From JABMOV01 sp964344305 (lineage in GTDB: Bacteria; Fidelibacterota; Marinisomatia; Marinisomatales; JABMOV01), in NCBI GenBank assembly GCA_964344305.1, contig CAYFMT010000002.1:124001-188000 (forward strand): a stretch of DNA of 64,000 nucleotides, written 5' to 3'. Shown piece after piece: positions 61,016 through 64,000 of the stretch. Each line of letters begins with the position of its first letter. Position 1 is the first letter of the stretch. The notes beneath the pieces are model-generated. The model did not search any database and was not told the origin of the DNA. It saw nothing but the letters and a program-made list of their open reading frames with translations. Both the position numbers and the translations under genes were made by a program.

Positions 61016-62283
61016 CAGGAAATAAGTTCCTTGCCCAGGTATGATTGAAGTGGCTTGGGAATGCGTATCTGCCCATCCTCTGTCTGGTATGTTTCCAGGA
61101 GTGCCACCAGCAGTCTAGGTGTGGCCACTCCGGATCCATTCAGCGTATGAACAAATTCTACTTTTTTTGTATCCTCACGTCGGAACCGAATATTTCCCCT
61201 TCGCGCCTGAAAATCTTCAAAGTTGCTGCAGGAAGATACCTCTAACCATTTTTGTTCTCCTGGAGCCCAGACTTCCAGGTCATAGCATTTTGCTGCAGAG
61301 AAACTGAGGTCCCCGGTGCAAAGTTCAATCACACGGTAATGCAATCCCAGGGATTGCAGGATGGTCTCAGCCTGAACTGCCAATGATTCAAGTTCTGAAT
61401 AAGAATCCTCCGGTTTAACGAATTTCACCAGTTCTACTTTGTTGAATTGATGAAGGCGGAGAAAGCCACGTGTGTCCTTGCCATAGGAACCTGCTTCACG
61501 TCGAAAACAGGCGGAATAGGCTGTATAATATTTGGGCAATTCGCTTTCGGATAATATCTCATCCCGGTGGATATTTGTCACGGGTACTTCCGCTGTAGGA
61601 ATGAGGTATAGTTCATCCTCATTTATGAGGTACATGTCTTCTGCGAATTTCGGTAGCTGTCCCGTGGTTTGCATGGACTCATACCGTGCAGCAAACGGTG
61701 GAAATATCTCTGTATAGCCGTGCGTATCAATGTGGACGTCCAGCATGTAGTTGATGAGGGCACGTTCAAGTTTAGCACCCACACCTGTATACAATGGAAA
61801 TCCAGACCCGGATATTTTTGCCCCTCTAGAAAAGTCGAACAACCCAAGTTTCTCGCCCAGATTCAAATGGTTATCCGGTACAAATTCGAACCCTGGTTTT
61901 TCACCCCAATCACGGATGTGAGCATTATCCTGCTCATCCTTCCCAATGGGTACAGTTTTGTGGGGTATGTTTGGCGTGGAAAGGAGGAGATCATCCAGAT
62001 CTTTTTGAACGGAACCTAGTTCTTCCTCAAGCTGCTTTATCTTTTTCGCAACGGCTTGCATGGCGTTAATGGCATCCCTGGCATCTTCGCCTTTCCGTTT
62101 TGCAACGCCAATAGCCTCTGATGCCCTGTTCCGTTCAGTACGAAGATCATTCAATTCTGTCAAACAGGTCCTGGATTTTCCATCCAGTTCCAAAATCTTC
62201 TGGATGCTGTTTTGTCCATCCTTTGCGTCAATACCCTGTTGAAATCTTTCCGGATTCTGTCGTATGTCTTTTATGGATAACAC
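61015..62283 (-). CDS. serS: Seryl-tRNA synthetase SerS
   Basis: This is a 422-residue class II synthetase with an N-terminal coiled-coil arm (about 30-105) that grips tRNA-Ser. Motif 1 lies near SGFPLYTGVGAKLERALINYMLD, motif 2 is FRREAGSYGKDTRGFLRLHQFNKVE near 260-285, and motif 3 is GSGVATPRLLVALLETYQ near 385-402. The start is GTG 62283, with AGGA 7-10 bases before it. Upstream lies the repeat copy B, so its promoter is likely next to or within it. Confidence 0.98.
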   Translation of the reverse strand: MLSIKDIRQNPERFQQGIDAKDGQNSIQKILELDGKSRTCLTELNDLRTERNRASEAIGVAKRKGEDARDAINAMQAVAKKIKQLEEELGSVQKDLDDLLLSTPNIPHKTVPIGKDEQDNAHIRDWGEKPGFEFVPDNHLNLGEKLGLFDFSRGAKISGSGFPLYTGVGAKLERALINYMLDVHIDTHGYTEIFPPFAARYESMQTTGQLPKFAEDMYLINEDELYLIPTAEVPVTNIHRDEILSESELPKYYTAYSACFRREAGSYGKDTRGFLRLHQFNKVELVKFVKPEDSYSELESLAVQAETILQSLGLHYRVIELCTGDLSFSAAKCYDLEVWAPGEQKWLEVSSCSNFEDFQARRGNIRFRREDTKKVEFVHTLNGSGVATPRLLVALLETYQTEDGQIRIPKPLQSYLGKELIS

Positions 62284-62324
62284 AATTTTTCCTGATTATT
62301 TGAGAGGAGAAAATAGGGCGGGTA

Positions 62325-62508
62325 GAAAGAAGGATGAAGGAAGAAGTTTGAAGGAATAAGTGTGAAGGTGTTAAAGTGTTAATGTGTTAGAGTGTTAGAG
62401 TGTTAAGGTGTTCAGGCGTTGTCGAGTTATAGATATTGGAAGACAGTGTACAAAGGATATTCAAACTTTATCATTCATAATTCAAAATTTATAATTTCAA
62501 ATCATCGT
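62325..62508 (-). repeat. 3'-flanking repeat element, copy B
   Basis: This stretch lies between the end of the sugar transferase (stop at 62502) and serS. In the direction of the upstream gene (minus strand) it has AT-rich AATTATAAATTTTGAATT-type sequence, an unrelated spacer, octamers, then the pyrimidine tract (CTTCTTCCTTC). On the plus strand the octamers run at 62360-62423 as about eight GTGTTAxx units in tandem. The 18-mer shared with copy A is at 62366-62383. Confidence 0.7.
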
Positions 62509-63902
62509 CCCTGTCCAGAGAACATGACCCAAGCAGTGCTGAACATGATTTTCATATCCAGGCTGAAGCTGATATTCTCTATATAATAAAAATCATATTT
62601 CAGTTTCTGGCGGACATCTTCAATATCCTGGTCATAAGGATGCTTGATCTGTGCCCAACCGGAAATCCCTGGTTTTACGTTGAGTCGTCGGTGATAAAAG
62701 GGGAATTCATTCATGAGTTTATCCACAAAGAAAGGTCTCTCTGGACGTGGTCCAATGAGGCTCATATCCCCTCGTATTACATTCACCAATTGTGGAATCT
62801 CATCCAATCGAAAACGACGAAGCCATTTCCCTACTGTTGTAATTCTGTCATCGTCTTCTCCTGCCCAGACTGGGCCTGTATGCTGTTCTGCATCTTGACG
62901 CATGGATCTGAATTTGCAGATATTGAATGGTTTTCCGTGAAATCCGGAACGCTCCTGGCGATAAATAATAGGTCCCCTGGAGTCAATACGGATGATAAGT
63001 GCAAGAACAGCCCAAAGAGGTATGGCAATGATGAAAAGTGGAATACTGATGGCAAGATCGATGATCCGTTTAATATAATTCACATAAATGGTATGAAGAT
63101 TCAGGTCCAGTTCCATGAGTGGAAGTCCGGCAATCTGCTGGGTGCGAGCCAGGCCACTTATGACCTCATACAAATCAGGTAAAACCTTTATAGTAACAGG
63201 AGAACCATTGATTTTCGTCACCGTATTCATAATGCGAGTATGTTCAGGATGCAAAAGCGCCAGAACCACATCTGACACATTGTTCTCCGCAATGATTTCG
63301 TGGATACTATCCTCATTTCCCAAAACCGGGAAGCGCGTTGTATTCTCTATGTCCGGTTCATCATCTGCATGGATAAACCCAACCACATCGTATCCCTGCT
63401 GGTGGTGGGAATCCAGGATGGATGCGGCACGTTGACCACGATCGTTGTGACCAATAATGAGAGTGCGTTCCCTGCCGATTCCCTGCCGCAACAGGTATTT
63501 CTGATACCCGCGGATCATCAATCGTGCCAGAGACGCAATCCCTGCAAAGATAAGCCAGTACTTGATCAATCCCCTGGGGGAAACTGGCAGCATGATGAGC
63601 CGAATGCCTTCAACAAAAACAAGAATAACGATGGTGATAAACGTGATCTGTAAAAAGGTTTTCAACTCATGAATTCTACTGACAGTGAATTCTCCCTTGT
63701 ACAGCCCTGCAATGGCAAACATGATAATCCAGATAAGTTGAATCAAAAGAAAAATCAGGATGGGTCCTATCCCATTCTGGATACGAGGATAGATGATTTC
63801 ATGGAAGGCAATCCATCCTGCTCCAGCATCCAGAGCCAGAATGAACCAGCTGAAAAACCAGACGGGGAACTTGATCCTAAATAAATGCAGGGTACGTGAC
63901 AT
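62502..63902 (-). CDS. Polyprenyl-phosphate sugar-1-phosphate transferase (WcaJ/PssY-type)
   Basis: This 466-residue membrane protein has four N-terminal helices, a Rossmann-like CoA-binding-type domain in the middle (IIGHNDRGQRAASIL near 149-163), another hydrophobic helix and the C-terminal catalytic domain. The last shows YRQERSGFHGKPFNICKFRSM near 328-348, RRFRLDEIPQLVNVIRGDMSLIGPRPERP near 381-409 and KPGISGWAQI. It starts glycan chains on undecaprenyl phosphate for exopolysaccharide or O-antigen. The sugar transferred is not known. No other glycan gene is in the window; the cluster may continue to the right. Confidence 0.92.
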   Translation of the reverse strand: MSRTLHLFRIKFPVWFFSWFILALDAGAGWIAFHEIIYPRIQNGIGPILIFLLIQLIWIIMFAIAGLYKGEFTVSRIHELKTFLQITFITIVILVFVEGIRLIMLPVSPRGLIKYWLIFAGIASLARLMIRGYQKYLLRQGIGRERTLIIGHNDRGQRAASILDSHHQQGYDVVGFIHADDEPDIENTTRFPVLGNEDSIHEIIAENNVSDVVLALLHPEHTRIMNTVTKINGSPVTIKVLPDLYEVISGLARTQQIAGLPLMELDLNLHTIYVNYIKRIIDLAISIPLFIIAIPLWAVLALIIRIDSRGPIIYRQERSGFHGKPFNICKFRSMRQDAEQHTGPVWAGEDDDRITTVGKWLRRFRLDEIPQLVNVIRGDMSLIGPRPERPFFVDKLMNEFPFYHRRLNVKPGISGWAQIKHPYDQDIEDVRQKLKYDFYYIENISFSLDMKIMFSTAWVMFSGQGR

Positions 63903-64000
63903 AACGGGCGAGCTTACGTGGATTTATCTAAGCGAATCAGTGTGCCGGGTCACGAAAAGGCTGGATCGTTGAACAGTTGTGCATTGTATCACTCCGAGTG
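63903..64000. other. Upstream region of the sugar transferase gene, right edge
   Basis: These 98 bp lie before the start codon of the sugar transferase. I see no gene; on the minus strand TACAAT and TAGATAAAT could be -10-like, without clear -35 partners. The region is cut by the window edge. Confidence 0.3.

Noticed and set aside
1..64000. tRNA, rRNA, CRISPR array, transposase, prophage or attachment site
   Set aside because: I looked in every intergenic gap on both strands. Gaps are too short for most RNA genes and show no cloverleaf, spaced direct repeats or transposase-like frames; the only repeats are the pair at 52.4 and 62.4 kb.

Overview
The window is almost wholly protein-coding. 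About 60 genes are packed with gaps of a few bases or short overlaps, and all but three lie on the minus strand. The gene content suggests a marine or otherwise sodium-using, respiring, menaquinone-dependent Gram-negative bacterium of the Fibrobacteres-Chlorobi-Bacteroidetes wider group. Candidatus Marinimicrobia (Neomarinimicrobiota) is my best guess. The reasons are a C25 (gingipain/PorU-type) secreted peptidase, the folP-cdaA pairing, a DUF2851 protein, an mS38/COX24-like mini-protein, Na+-NQR with NhaD, an 11-subunit complex I and a 'System I*' cytochrome c maturation set. This placement is inferred from gene content; no rRNA gene is present and none was compared.

Layout, left to right (transcription runs mostly right to left). 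1-33,730 is one uninterrupted minus-strand block of 32 genes with no gap above 89 bp. Read in the direction of transcription it holds: nhaD, a cobalamin adenosyltransferase, a DHH phosphoesterase, ispH, pdxS, pdxT, dxs, cstA, the methylmalonyl-CoA mutase catalytic subunit, ccmE-ccmF-(ccmI-like)-ccmA-ccmB-ccmC-ccmD, an archaeal-type (type II) GAPDH homologue, a metallo-beta-lactamase-fold hydrolase, metF, tilS, hpt, ftsH, folP, cdaA, a hotdog thioesterase, menF-menD-menB-menA-menC-menE, and a C25 peptidase cut by the left edge. 33,784-34,041 is nqrM on the plus strand. 34,038-50,834 is a respiratory block, nuoABCDHIJKLMN followed by nqrABCDEF and apbE. 51,062-52,376 carries two plus-strand genes, a proline dehydrogenase and a CoA-binding protein. 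52,499-58,662 is mltD-like, sppA, hup, a 31-residue mS38-like protein, a zinc phospholipase C/S1-P1 family protein, xseA, xseB and nadK. 58,768-62,283 is serS, plsC, DUF2851 and an rfaE2-type nucleotidyltransferase. 62,502-63,902 is a polyprenyl-phosphate sugar transferase.

How the genes work together: the men genes make menaquinone. Na+-NQR and the 11-subunit complex I feed electrons to it, probably from different donors because complex I lacks NuoEFG here. The Ccm genes mature c-type cytochromes. NqrM and ApbE provide the iron and FMN maturation steps for NQR. NhaD would exchange Na+ and H+. The mutase and adenosyltransferase are a plausible cofactor-supply pair.

The most noteworthy items are: a CcmE with Cys-x-x-x-Tyr in place of the haem-binding His motif, in a cluster with no CcmG or CcmH; two copies of a previously unlabelled 3'-flanking repeat (52.4 and 62.4 kb) with the same internal order; the type II GAPDH homologue attached to the ccm operon; the complex I/NQR co-location; and three genes too short or too edge-bound to be obvious (ccmD-like, mS38-like, C25 peptidase). 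I saw no rRNA, tRNA, CRISPR array, insertion sequence or prophage.
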